A stretch of DNA of 64,000 nucleotides from Microbotryum silenes-acaulis (GCA_003665825.1 QPFY01000007.1:1302001-1366000); one strand, 5' to 3'. Positions 1-14,304 are shown, counted from the stretch's first letter. Notes: a model not told the origin generated them from the sequence alone. Numbers and translations: made by a program.

Positions 1-2379
1 AAGTTTTTGATCAGGCACGCCGACCGGAGTCGCTCTGGGCAAGATGTGCTCGAGGGGACCGCCGGGCCGGACTCCAGGTGCTCCAACAACACGAATGACG
101 GGTGGTCGACGTGCGAGGACGGGAACAGGAGGCGGAAGCGGCGGGATGAGGCGATCGCTTGCGACCTGGATCCACGCCTGGACTTGATCGCGCTTCCATT
201 GCCAAAGGTTGGACAGCTCCGAGCCGTCGCCTTGGGGATGCTTCTCAGGGGTCCAGGGCACCGTTGGAGCTGCGGGGTATTGGGCTCGCGCATAGATGTC
301 AGCGATGGTGCGTTCGAAACTGAAAAGCTTCGCCAAACGCTTATCCTGCTCCGAGAACGCCCGCGAGTCATGCAGACCAGGTTGGAGGGGAGAAAGAGAA
401 AGAAAATTGGAGACCGAAAGTTTGGCAGGATCGACGACGGCAGGGTAGCGTTCAGCGACCGAGAGCACCGCTCGCCAGCGGGGATGTAGCTCCCGGGGTG
501 CGTCGGCGTTCCTCCACGTCCACAGATCCGTAGCAAAGTCAAAGGTCGGAAGCGCTCGCCGGATGGAACTCCGAGCCAGATCGCTCCAAATCGCAGTTGA
601 CCCGCCGGCCAGCACGTCCCAAATCCGTACCGAGACTGAATCCACCACATCTTGGATGCTCACGACGCTGAGACCACCTCGCGCCCGTGCCGTGAAGACG
701 ACCGATTGCTTGTAGTCGCTGCGCCGCGGTCCTCCCTTCACAAAGTCGGCAAGCTTGCGCTCGATCGCCTTGATCACGTCGGATGGCGGTACGTCGGCGG
801 AGAGAGAGTGCAGCACCTTGGAGATGCCGTAGCGGTTGAGATAGAAAGCCCGGGTATGATGCGTCATCCATCGGTCGCGCACCGAGAGAATCACTCGATC
901 GACCCTTCGCTCAAGATCATGGAATCCCAGCCTGTTGTTGCCGTCAGGCGCAAACTGGAGACCGATCCAGGGAAGAGACTCGTCCGGTGCCACGAACGAC
1001 AGTTTGGACAAGTCCGCGCGATCCCACAACGTCGCGCCCAATGGCATCACCACGGTTTTGTCGGTGTTTAGACGGCCGTTCGTCGCGAGTCGCCAATCCC
1101 GAGCTAACGCCTCGAGCGAAGCAATAGCTTCCGGTCCAGCGACAGCGACGACGGCGTCATCCGCGAACGCCAAATTGGTGATGCATCGAGTCTGCGGACG
1201 AGGAGCCAGCTCCGGAAGAGTGATAGTCAGCGCAATGTTGCGTCGACTGAGAGAATCAAGGAAGGGTTGGAATACCACATCCCAGACAGAAGAAGAGAGA
1301 GGATCGCCCTGGCCAAGACCGCACAGGAGTCGCACCGTCTCGGTAAGGAAACCGTTGACAATGTACCGCGCTGTGGACGTCTCGCCGTTGTAGAGCATCC
1401 GCAAGACGCGCTGGAAAGATTCCGGCGCGCCGAGAGCCTCAAACACCGCAAAGACCCAATCGTGCTCGACCATGTCGTAAGCCGAGCTCTGATCCAGGGA
1501 GAGGAGCGCTGCTGTCGGGAACTCTGCCCCACGACCCCTAATCTCGTCGATCAGGAGCCTCAGATGCAAAGCCGCGTCCGCTGGTCTTCGCCCCTTGACG
1601 AACCCATGCTGTCCGGCCGGAAGAACATCGGGGAGGATCCGGTTCAGACGAGCCACGTAGACCTTGGTGAAGATCTTGTAGTCGCATTCCCGCAAGGTGA
1701 TCGGACGATACGATTTGAGGTCGCACCGCGCTGCACCAGGTTTGTTGTGTTTGAACAAGAGGCGCACATTCGCCTGGCTCTGTTGTGGAGTAAGGGAGCC
1801 TCGAGTAATCAGCTCGTTGTAGGCTCGAGTCAAGAGAGGGGCCCAAAGCAAGGGGCAGGCTCGATACATCTCATAGGGGACCCCTGAAGGACCCGGAGAT
1901 CGACCTTCGTGCGTGGTTCGAATCGCTGCGAGCACCTCGGCCTCGCTGATGGGCTCGGCAAGAATGTCGACGTGCGAATTCGAGAAGCGCCGAAGGAAGC
2001 GAGCGTCGGAAAGCGGGTCGTCACAAGGTCTTGCTGATCTGATGGGTCCCAAGAGCTCATCCCGCATCGTCACGACCTGTTCCGGATCCTTCGCTTCGAC
2101 AAGGTAGTGCTGCTGGAAATGAGAATGGGTGTGCTCGAGCGCGCGCTCAATGTCAGTGGTGAGCTCGCCATCAGCGAGCCGGATACTCTGAAACTTCACA
2201 TCCCGGGACCGAGCAGCCAGTTTGGCATGAACCGGACGACTGAGACGTTCCTCGGATGCAATCTCGGGCACGTGCGCCCTGATCCGGGACTGCCTTGCTC
2301 GCTCGTTCACAAGTTTGGTGAGAGCGTCGTCGTGTAAGAGCGTAATTTGTTGCTTAACATATATTGGCGTTACAAGCTT
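1..2379 (-). mobile_element. LINE-type (non-LTR) retrotransposon, 5'-truncated and cut by the window edge
   Basis: A reverse-transcriptase reading frame runs on the minus strand from about 2379 to base 1, so the 3' part of the element lies outside the window. The frame upstream is closed by stops at 2380-2382 and 2389-2391. No endonuclease domain is present, so the copy looks 5'-truncated, as is common for LINEs. The coding part shows no stop or frameshift, which suggests a young insertion. Its 5' end lies within about 50 bp of the 5' end of a tRNA-Ala gene. The family (Tad1-like?) is not established. Confidence 0.85.
1..2379 (-). CDS. LINE reverse transcriptase (partial at both ends)
   Basis: About 790 codons stay open with no stop. 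The RT motifs appear in order: [15 protein letters not shown] (about 1860-1905), SYRPITL (near 1700), [12 protein letters not shown] (near 1600), motif [18 protein letters not shown] with its catalytic Asp at 1492-1494, motif [12 protein letters not shown] (about 1290-1320), and motif [10 protein letters not shown] with the two catalytic Asp codons at 1156-1161. The thumb region and a Trp/Arg-rich C-terminal part follow to the window edge. The enzyme would copy element RNA at a nicked target. No endonuclease, start codon or RNase H is seen: the first lies beyond the truncation, and an RNase H, if present, would lie beyond base 1. Confidence 0.9.
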
Positions 2380-2392
2380 TCACTTGCATCAT

Positions 2393-2475
2393 GGGCGGAT
2401 GGTTTAGTTGGTATAATGTTCGCTTCGCATTTTCGTGATTGCGAAAGGTCCGGGGTTCGATTCCCTGTTCGTCCA
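2393..2475 (+). tRNA. tRNA-Ala (anticodon CGC) with a 10-nt intron
   Basis: The cloverleaf folds by hand. The acceptor GGGCGGA (2393-2399) pairs with TTCGTCC (2468-2474) and includes the G3-U70 pair that identifies alanine tRNAs. A73 is at 2475. The D arm is 2402-2418 with loop AGTTGGTA. The anticodon stem is TTCGC (2419-2423) with GCGAA (2441-2445). The anticodon CGC is 2426-2428. The T arm CGGGG/CCCTG encloses TTCGATT. Ten extra bases (2430-2439) follow position 37, the standard site of nuclear tRNA introns. It would decode GCG. Confidence 0.93.
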
Positions 2476-2483
2476 AATATAGG

Positions 2484-2606
2484 TGACTTTTTGTTGCCGG
2501 TGAGTAGACACTTTTTACGATCAGTCAGTCACTTTTACATAACGAAGCACATTTAGACCATGAGCGACACGGTGAGGGTGGGCGAAAATTAGGGGGCGGA
2601 GGGCTT
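2484..2606 (+). repeat. Inverted repeat A, left arm
   Basis: This arm matches the reverse complement of 5106-5212 at roughly 80-85% by eye, with small gaps. Shared blocks include GTAGACA, TTTTTACGATCAGT, CGAAGCAC and GCGAAAATTAGGGGG. It begins immediately after the tRNA coding region and includes its T-run. Confidence 0.8.
2488..2492 (+). terminator. RNA polymerase III T-run terminator of tRNA-Ala
   Basis: A run of five T starts 13 bases after the mature tRNA 3' end, as expected for a Pol III terminator. Confidence 0.7.
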
Positions 2607-3143
2607 CTGGGAGCCAAGGCGGCCCGGGGTAACAAACCACCGCACCCTTTCTGTACGGCCGGTGGCCTTACAGAGGGATCGCGAGTACTACTGGGCCGAT
2701 CGCTCGTCGTATTCGAAATGGTATTGTTGACTGTGTTCGTTGTTTCAGATCGGTTCCGAATGAATGGATTCTCCAAGAGAGAGAGAGAGGACCGAGACTG
2801 AACTACACAAAAGGGGGAAACCGGCTAATATTGGTCCAATATTCGGTCAGCCGGGTTTCGGCCAGATTCAGTCCTTAGTCATGTGCGTGCGAGGCCGCTC
2901 GGGCCTCACACTTTCGGCGTACAGAGTGTCGCTGCGCAATCGAACCGGAGGCGGATCGATCAATCATGGCTTGTGCGTGGTTCTCAGGGTATGCACGCTC
3001 ATATTCGAGGAATGTTTCTATTCCTCTCAGATCTCGTGTATCATGCTCAGAGCGAAGATAAATGGCAACTCTAAACCAGTCTTGGTCAGGCCTAAGCCTT
3101 TCCCCCCGCCCCCCTCCCCACGCTGGACAATGAGCTTGAAGGA

Positions 3144-3636
3144 GTGGGGTTAAGCAGTCGAGGGCAAGGTGTGGAGCGAGAGAGGGTGCGGCACTAGAAA
3201 ACGGCGACGCCAGGGAGCGGTCTCCTGAGTGGAGATCTCCCAATTAGAGCCTCAGCCCTCTGGCAGCCGTGCACATCGTTCGGCCCTGCGAAATTTTAGT
3301 TCCTCACGAGACCTTCGGATGACGTCGATTTACTTCTTGCTTCTCAAAGAAAAACAGCAAAAGAAAAAGTGCGTTACAGTCCGTGGCTTCAGACGCCTGA
3401 AACTGAAGCCACGTATTGTATTGCAGTTGTTTTCTTTTTTGAACAGCGAGAATTATAGATACTTAAGATCTCGTGATGAGCTAAAGTTTGGCAAGCCCGA
3501 ACGATATGCACGGCGGCCAGAGGTCGGGGACTCTAATTGGGAGATCTCCACTCAGGAAACCGCTCCCTGGCCTCGCCGTTTTCGAGTGCCGCACCCTCTC
3601 TCGCTCCACACCTTGCCCTCGACTGCTTAACCCCAC
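3144..3636. repeat. Inverted repeat B: a ~490-bp imperfect palindrome
   Basis: Arms 3144-3312 and 3467-3636 are inverted copies, about 90% identical by eye over the outer 100 bp. The centre is a short hairpin, CGTGGCTTCAG (3382-3392) pairing with CTGAAGCCACG (3403-3413). The intervening arms are more weakly alignable. Transcribed RNA would fold into a long hairpin. Confidence 0.85.
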
Positions 3637-3776
3637 GCTACCGGTCCAACACCACTTGCATCCACTCGGAGCAAGCTCTCGCCTATCATCAAGCTGTGAG
3701 CTCACCGCACCATGACTTCCCACGTACGCAGCGAGCCCGCTCGTGTGCGCCTGGTGAACTCGCCGACCTGCGGTGG

Positions 3777-4042
3777 CTTACCGTTCTCTGGTGCAGCACC
3801 GTCTGCGGAGAAAAGTTCGTCGTACGTCAGGATATCTTCGACAAAGTCACTGTCGCATAGCAGCAACTCGAAAAGAGCGATTGCCCAGCGCAAGTTGCCA
3901 AGATTGGGGAGGCCAATCGGCCGTGCGACATGGGCTTGGCAATCTCTCTCTTCGAGCTGCTCACTTGCAACAGTGAGTTTGTCCAAGGTCTTTTCGTGTA
4001 CGAGGACCGATCTTTGCAGACGAAGCTGCACCAGAGAATGTT
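3777..4042. repeat. Inverted repeat C: diverged head-to-head duplication
   Basis: About 115 bp on each side (3777-3893 and 3930-4042) are inverted copies at roughly 70-75%. Read outward, both arms can encode similar peptides of the form LFELLxCxSxFV. That could be chance preservation or a relic of a duplicated coding piece. No ORF supports a working gene. Confidence 0.65.
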
Positions 4043-5105
4043 AAGTTGCCTACACCGTCGCGTCGATCATGCTGTATCCGTATCGCGCCAAGCCCCTGCT
4101 CGCGCGACGAGCTCCGGGAGCCACCTCGCCTGCCCTCAGGCGGCTCCGGCCGCTCGCTCGCCACCGCCACAGCCCGCGTCACCGCCGCCGTACATAGATT
4201 TCAAGCAACAATTAACAACCACGACCAAAACTTTTCCCTTTTCCGTCAGTTCCTGCTCAGCAGTGAGTATGCATCCAAGATCTAGTCCACTCGGCCAGGC
4301 TGCCTAGGCGGCCGGGGTGGCCGCGGGTCCTGCGGTCACGATCTTCAATCGCCTGCCCAGAGCGAAAAGCGCGCGTTGACCCCGTCTCCTTTGTTTTTTC
4401 TTCTTTGGGGGGCCGGTGGCCGCTCGACCGACGTTAGGCCCTCACCTCAACGCTGACGCCAAAGGCAAAGTCGACCCCTCCCAACCCTCCCATGCGCTTG
4501 ACGTCCTACGACAAGAAGTCGCACCTGTCCGAGTCCCTACGGTAACCAGCATGTGGCGCTGGAATCGGAGGTGCAGGCCTGCGTGCCTGCCTTGCATCGC
4601 GGCTGCCCGGTTCCGACCCCTCGATGGCCAAATTCACCACCGCAACGACGTCGTACTTGGATCCTCCATCCCATCCTAGACTACTATCAACCCCCTGGTA
4701 GCGGAGCATCTTCGGATGGTCGTCGACGCCCCCCCAGGCGTGTTGATTCTAGGTAGGCCGGACGCAGAGCGGCCATGACCGCTTCGGCGGCAAAGATGGC
4801 CAATTCTCGTCCGTTCCCTTTTTCTCACCGCTCGCGACCAAGGAATGGTAGTAATCTAAGATGAGATGGAGACCCGCCCCCCTTCTTTTTGATGTACCCC
4901 CCAATCAATGAATCGTCTCCTCCGTTTTTAGAAATGATCCTCGCCAATGCGATACCTTTTGTTTTCTTCTTTTCTTCTTCTCTCCTTTTTTTTTATTTTA
5001 AAAAAAACCGTTAGTTCTCCACCCCCAAAAAAAGTTCGGTAGCGTATCAATCGAGAGATTGAAAGGCACGAGAGCTTTCTCGAGCCTCACCGGTAACCGG
5101 TGACC

Positions 5106-5212
5106 CCTCCGGCCCCCTAATTTTCGCCGTGTCACTCATCGTCTGAACGTGCTTCGGTATGAAGAAGGAACTGATCGTAAAAACTGTCTACTTACTGGCA
5201 ACCAAAAATGAG
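5106..5212 (-). repeat. Inverted repeat A, right arm
   Basis: Inverted copy of 2484-2606. The two arms bracket a 2.7-kb gene-free block and could be long terminal inverted repeats of a non-autonomous element. No clear target-site duplication was found outside them. Confidence 0.8.
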
Positions 5213-5353
5213 CAATACTTCTCTCTGATCATCAAAAATTCACCCAAAAAAACCAGTAATGGCCAATTCACGGGGAATAACCTCCGGGTCCATTCATTGT
5301 CCATGACTCGATCTCTTTGCTGCAGCCTAGTACCCACGCCTCTGACGAGGAAG

Positions 5354-5372
5354 TAGAGAGAGAGAGAGAGAG
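5354..5372. repeat. (AG)n microsatellite
   Basis: About nine AG units lie some 350 bp downstream of the yop1 stop. Confidence 0.9.
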
Positions 5373-5724
5373 GAAAATTCATCAAATAGCACACAATCAC
5401 TGGCACACGTCACACACAGAGAAGAGGGGCCGACACAGAGAGACGGCAGAAAGAAGAGGGGGGAAAGCCGCGATGAGGGGGTAAGGTAAGGGCAACGCAT
5501 AAGAAAGGGGAAAAAGGGATTTCGGGGGAGGTTTCGTCAGACATATCAAAAAAGGTGGGGAAGAGGGAGGCCTGGAGGGAGAGAACGATCCACAAAGGGA
5601 GCGAGGGCGTATGTTGGTTCGATCCATCCTCGAGTCCGGTCCCCCGAATTCTCGTCGTCGTCGTAGGGGTGGTCGGTCGATCATCAAAGCACTGGGTTCA
5701 CAACAGGTGCGGGGGACTTGGGGC

Positions 5725-7081
5725 TTATTGGGGGTTCGCCACGGGCGTGGTCGACGTCGCGGGCTTATTGTTGGCGATGACGGGTCGGAGCACCTTGTTG
5801 AAGACGACGGTCGCGCCGCGGGTCGAGCTGTGGGAGCGAGTTGCATCGGGCAAAAAGTCAGTTTACACGTCTTCCTCCGCGGTCTCCAGGTGAGATTCGA
5901 GTAGCGTACGGGAGGATCAAGTCTGCACGGAGTCGAGAACCGGATCAGTCCCTCATTCTTTGCACCAGCCAGCGCAGGCCAACTCACAAAGGATAAAGAT
6001 GGTCTTGAACGTGTAGTAGTAAGGGAACCTAAACCAAGCTCGCCCGGGCGCATCAGCTCTCCGCTCCGCACCAATGACGTTTCCCCGAGTCAAATGGCTC
6101 GGCGAACTGACCAGGCGACAATGACGCTCGACATGGATTCGATAAAGTTGAAGCCGCCAAAGATGACCCAGTACGTGAGCCATTGGGTGTCACTGATTCC
6201 GAGAAGAAAATGCCGACGGGGTCAATTTTCCGTTGCTGGTCCGCCATGACTCGATCGCCGACCGAGCTCCGAGAGCTCCCCGGTGGCGATTCCACCCCGG
6301 CCACAACCGGCCATTGACCCGAAGCGACCACTCACTCATCGTGACCGGGAGTCTCCAACGCTTTGAGGGACAGGTACGCAGGGAGTGCCCATCCGAGCAA
6401 GTTGGACAAGAAGCCGGCAAAGATGTTGAAGAAGATGAACGAGGAGAAAAAGGCACCGACGCCGAGCACGGCGTAGGCCTTGGGCACGTTCAACTGCTGC
6501 TCGAGCTTGTTGAGGGCTGGGCGAAAGGGAGGGAGCCGGGGGTCAGTCTTCTGGGCCTTCCCGACTCGGACGAGCGGGGACAACTAACTGGGGTACTTGG
6601 ACAACTGTGCGAGCGATGACGACGTTCACAGCGTGCGATCCGGGATTGGGAGGCCGTGCGAGGGTTCGGGTCCGGATATGACGCAGGGCGAGCGAGACGA
6701 GGCGGTGGGAAAAGGCGCAGGGAGAGCCCCGAGTCGGAGCCGAAGCGGACGGTAAGGAAGAAGTGTACGAGGAACCAGGTCAGCTACCGCACTTTAAAGT
6801 GGTCCGACGATTGGCTAGACTACCTACCTCCTTCTGTGAACGGTGACAAGTAGACCCCACGAGGCATCAGCACACAGTTCGAACCAAGGAGCTCGGCCGG
6901 CGTGGGCGTGGGCGTGGTGGGCGTTCGACGACGCAATCGCGCGCCTTTTCGAGTCTTTCGAGAGTGGGAGGAGGTGAAATGACGACGATTGCGATCGCTC
7001 TCGTCCGTCAGCAGGGAGGAAAAAAACACTCACGTCGACTTGGGAGATGTAGTATTCGAACTTGGCTTGAGCGGAGGCCAT
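5725..7081 (-). CDS. yop1: Yop1/REEP/DP1-family ER-shaping protein
   Basis: Seven exons: 7034-7081, 6589-6604, 6336-6516, 6112-6192, 5988-6028, 5910-5922 and 5725-5827. They join to 160 residues. The start MASAQAKFEYYISQVD and the core LSKYPTLNKLEQQLNVPKAY match the Yop1 N-terminus. Paired hydrophobic hairpins follow (VLGVGAFFSSFIFFNIFAG and WLTYWVIFGGFNFIESM), then YYYTFKTIFILYLILP and RGATVVFNKVLRPVIANN. Family members insert as hairpins in the cytosolic leaflet of the ER, stabilise tubules and interact with Rab machinery. Exons of 16 nt and 13 nt are needed to keep the conserved frame. The first intron is 429 bp. Confidence 0.9.
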
Positions 7082-8307
7082 CGTTGTTGCTGTGGGGGGT
7101 GGTGTGGGAGGTGTGGCAGGGGCTGGGGAAGAGTTGAGTGAGCGAGCGAGAGGAGGAAGGAAGAGCGGGATCGACCGTAGTCGCGGCGGGCAGGCGAGGG
7201 CGTCGACAAGGCGGAAGAACGGGCGAGGGAGGGCGAGGGCGAGGGGGAGCCCACACGGAGCAAGAGCCCGAAGCGACGATGGGAAACAGTCGGGGGAGGT
7301 ACACCGCGTCAGTGGCTTGTCTTTGGTCCACAGATATGGGCTGTCCATGAAGCACGCTACGCTACTGCATGTACACTCGCTCAAAAGTCGGGGTCCCGAC
7401 CCGCCCAACTGATAAGCTCAAGCCCGCAGGCTTCACCTCCTGCATCCACCACCGCCTCAGAGGGACTACTTTGAAAGTACACCCTAGGTGGATCATCATC
7501 AAGCCACCTCATGACCAGGCTACCCACATCCGTAAGGCTGACTGCGCCTCGCACGCCAAAAGTGGCGGACGTCATCGTCATCACCACCACCAGCAGCCTG
7601 TGCGGCGTGAAAGACGACCGACCGCGACCGACCGCGACCGACCACGAAAGAGTCATCGTGGCGCAGTTTGAACCGACTCGGGAAAAAGACTATAGCTGAC
7701 CCCAAGTCGATTCAGAAGATTTCCGCTAGGACCCGTGTGTGCACTCACAGGGTGCTGGCAAAAACTTTGTGTGTGCGTGTGCGTAGTGTGGTGGTGAGGA
7801 AACGTACCGCGCACACGACCTCGGCCCCACTCGTCAGCGCGCATTCGGCCGGGAAGAAGGCGCAACGTCATCGTTCGCTCCACGCACTGGGTGTGAAATT
7901 GCCCGCGTGCACACGCTCGCTTCTCTGGCCGCTCACACGGGGAATATAGTCCATCAGCAGTAATCCGCGCCGCATAGTGCGATAAAGTCTTGTGGAATGA
8001 TGGTCGTCTACACCACGAGACGAAGATACCTCAAGACGGCGAAGAAGACTTGGCCTGCAAGTGCTTTCGACATTAGATGCGAATAGAAACGAATTCGGGA
8101 ATGGCATATCATCATGGATCGAAAACAAAACACGAAAACAAAGAAGCAAGGAGGCAAAATAGGAACAGAAAAAAGAAGAAAAAATCAAAAGTGGTAGGAA
8201 AAATGAACGTGAACGCGAAGAAGAAAAAAAAAGAAGGGAAACCGTCGCCTTCAAAACTCGGCCTCCAACCGATACCTCAGCACACAGCTCTACCTCCCTT
8301 CGTCGAT
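7082..8307. other. Intergenic: yop1 upstream region and sec4 3' flank
   Basis: No gene is supported. The stretch holds purine-rich strands near 7140-7260 (upstream of yop1) and a lysine-codon-like A-rich stretch near 8160-8240 that is more likely sec4 3' UTR or spacer. Confidence 0.5.
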
Positions 8308-10065
<1,758 letters not shown>

Positions 10066-10763
10066 GTCGTCTTGTTCGTGTCCGGGACGTTGGGTGTGGG
10101 TGAGTTCGTGTGGTCCGAGGTGGTGCTGTGGAGGTTTCCCGAAAGAGATTCGACGCGATAAATCAGACGCTATGGAAGTGTTGGAGGTGGTGAGCGTACG
10201 TTGGAGCAATTTCAAGGGAGGGGTTAAGTAGAGGAGTAAGCGGAACCCGTACGGTGTCATCGACCCGAACCCGACTGGGCCCTTCTTCTCGCCCCGTCTC
10301 TGCGCGCGTCCGGCCTCGGCAGGTGTGGCGACGACGTGCGAGCCCGAGCCAACGGACGCGCCACCGCCATTCGCTGGGCCGAATCCGCGCGCTCTCTCTC
10401 TCTCGGACGGATCGATCGGGCTTCTTGCTCTCATTCGAATTCGGTCGTGTGTAGATTAAGGAGGGTGTAAAAGTATCTGTACTTACATCGAAACGACTAG
10501 TAAAAGAAAGAAAAAAGGGAGGAAACGACATGGGGGAAAAGAAGAAGAGAAACACAGCGCCAGGTAGGGAGGAAGCAAAGCAAGGGAAAAGGAGAGGATG
10601 CGCCTCGGAGGAATGGGCGCAAACTGAAGGGTTCAACCGGGGTGCAGGCCAGTAAAAAGAGTATTATGCGAGGGTCCGAGGAGATTAGAAACCAGAACGA
10701 ATAGCAATAGGGAAGGGACATAGGGAGGGAAAAGAACCCCGAGACGACCAAAGAAAGTGCGAC
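10066..10763. other. Intergenic: sec4 upstream region and ypt7 3' flank
   Basis: Contains a CT microsatellite (10391-10404; GA on the sec4 sense strand) in the presumed sec4 leader and a T/C-rich strand near 10500-10560. No gene is supported. Confidence 0.5.
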
Positions 10764-11975
<1,212 letters not shown>

Positions 11976-12694
11976 GGTTGAGGCTTTGGATGGGGATGGT
12001 CGGGGGTGACGCTCGTGATTGACGATGACGATTCGAGCAAGCCGGATCGGGGAAGCGCGCAGAGGTCGAGGTCGAGGTCGAGGTCGGAGAGGTGTAGAGT
12101 GATCCTAGGGGAGAAGCTCAGACTGGGAGCCGGAGATGTAGGAGGCTGATGGAGGTAGGCGGTGTGGGTCTGGGTGTGTGGATGCGCACAAAAGGACGTG
12201 TTGGAGGATACGCGGAAGGCAGACGAGAGACACGCCGAATTGATCGAGGACGACCTTGCGCGCGGTGGGCCGAGCTGGCGACTATAGCCTGGCTGGGCTG
12301 AGGCTGAGGCTGGCTGAGGCGCTGTCTGGTAATGACTGGGCTGAGGCTGGCTGAGGTCAGGGCCGGTCAGGTGAGCGACAGGCCGAGGAGAGCGCACCAC
12401 GGACGCGCGCGCGCACGACGGCTGGGTCAAATTTCCTGCACTAGCTCAACAAATGGGCCATTAGCGATCGCCGCGGGGGATAAGCGCGCAATTGAGGTCA
12501 TCACGCCGGGGTTGCGAAGCTTCGCAAGCGCAGCTCGCGACTCGTCTCGACTTGCTCACTCCACTTGCACACTTGCATTCACCGCGATCAATACAACGCA
12601 ACGCACTCGACCTAAACAGACTGGAAGCAACAACACACAGGAACCTCTCTCCTCGAAATACCCCACAGGCTCTACCTCTGCAAGCTATCCTGCC
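11976..12694. promoter_or_regulatory. Divergent promoter region between ypt7 and pno1
   Basis: About 720 bp separate the two start codons. A short tandem GAGGTC array (about 12065-12090) and GGCTGAGGCT-type repeats (12290-12360) are visible. A TATA box is not obvious. Confidence 0.45.
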
Positions 12695-13894
12695 ATGTCC
12701 AACACGGACTTCCTGCCCGCGTCGGCCTCGTCCTCCAAATCGAGGAAACAAGCCCTCAAGGCCTCGTCATCATCCTCCGCCTCCAACAAATCAAACAAGA
12801 ACGTCCCTACGTTCCTTTCCACCCAACCGAATACGTCCTCGGACCTGAACGCCGTTCCTTCGGCGTCGGCGATCGCGTCCGATTCCATCTTGGCCGAATT
12901 CTCCGAGCGACTACCTCTATACGACACCAAGGTCGCCCCCGTCAACGTCAACGCTGCATCGAAAAACACACGAGCGCAAGAAGCCGATGCGGCCATGGCC
13001 GTCGACTCCGATCCCGAAGCGGATGCGGAAGAAGATGATTCCTCCGTACTGATCGACCCTTCGTCCCTCTCCCTGCCTACCCCCGTCACTCGAACTCCCC
13101 TATCCCAAATTCCCGGATCGGACGCCCTGTCCTTCCCCGCCGTTTCCCATCAGACCAAAGCGGGTTTGACCCAGAGGAGGAAGATCGGGATCCCGCCGCA
13201 TCGCATGACGCCGCTCAAAAGAGATTGGATCAAGATTTATACGCCTTTGGTCGAGGAGTGTGGGCTGCAGGTTAGGATGAATGTCGGCAAGAAATGTGTC
13301 GAGATGAAGGTCAGTTCAAAGGCAACGGGATGGAGAAAAAAAAATAAAAAATAAAAAAAATAAAAAATTACGGCTGATCAGCTTTCCACCCCCGTCCGTG
13401 CGCAGACCTCGAAACACACACCCTCCGCTTCCTCCCTCACCAGAGCCTCCGACTTCCTCTCCGCCTACGCCCTAGGTTTCGCAGTCGAAGATGCGATCGC
13501 CCTTCTCCGTCTCGAAGAGTTGTACGTCGAGTCATTCGAGATCAAGGACGTCAAGACCCTCCATGGCGATCATCTGAGTCGTGCGATTGGGCGTATTGCC
13601 GGACACGAGGGCAAGACGAGGTTCGTGATTGAGAATGCGTCGAGGACCAGAGTCGTCTTGGCCGATACGTGAGTTGGAGTTTTGCTACGCGGAGAAATGG
13701 ACCAGAACAGTCTTCTGACCCAACTCCATTCCTCACCGCGTGCGCTGTCCCATAGTAAGATCCACATCCTCGGCACCTACTCCAACATCAAGATCGCGCG
13801 CGACGCCATCTGCGCCTTGATCCTCGGTTCGCCACCGGGCAAGATCTATGCCGGGTTGAGGATCGTCGCCAGTCGATCGAGGGAGAGGTTCTGA
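12695..13894 (+). CDS. pno1: Pno1/Dim2/Rrp20, KH-domain ribosome-assembly factor
   Basis: Three exons: 12695-13309, 13406-13668 and 13756-13894, encoding 338 residues. The N-terminal 150 residues are Ser/Asp-rich and low complexity. The conserved part begins at RRKIGIPPHRMTPLKRDWIK. It continues through VGKKCVEMK, GFAVEDAIALLRLEELYVES and the KH region with GRIAGHEGKTRFVIENASRT, and ends IHILGTYSNIKIARDAICAL and GLRIVASRSRERF. Pno1 binds pre-40S RNA near the 18S 3' end and works with Nob1 and the dimethylase Dim1. The ORF is open upstream, but this Met best fits the family. Confidence 0.93.
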
Positions 13895-14304
13895 AAGGGA
13901 GCAAGAGTGTTGACGTTTTAGGGCCTGGTGAGCCCGCCAGGCCCTCGTTGTTTGGATTTGTTGGGAGCGCTCGTCCCTGAGGGTCCGTGTAATGTATCAC
14001 GATATTTGGTTCACGCTATACTACGCTTCGGTCAAGGCTTTGTATGAAAACACCGAAGACCGTGAGTGCGGGACCGAAGTCCGAAGAAGATTTGCCGGGA
14101 ATCGATCAAGTCCTCCGCGCCTCGATTCCGTGGTCGTTCACACTCGGAATCGTGCCGGAAGGGCAAAGGTTCGTTAGCATCGACGCTTTCATTCTTGTCA
14201 CCAATGAGCTGTGCTGCCTGGAGACACATCAGAAACGAGAGGTACCGAGACGGTTGAGGTAGTATGAGGTCCTCTCGAATTCGGGCCTTTTCGCTTGTGT
14301 CTCT

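Larger units (their letters stand above)
2476..5724. other. Gene-free repeat block between tRNA-Ala and yop1
   Basis: Apart from inverted repeats A, B and C, an AG-repeat at 2775-2789 and A/T homopolymer stretches near 4960-5030, nothing convincing is seen. Short ORFs here share no recognisable protein motif. The 3' UTR of yop1 must lie at the right end. Confidence 0.6.

Noticed and set aside
4416..4756. Overlapping short ORFs left of yop1
   Set aside because: No frame shows consistent motifs or splice structure.
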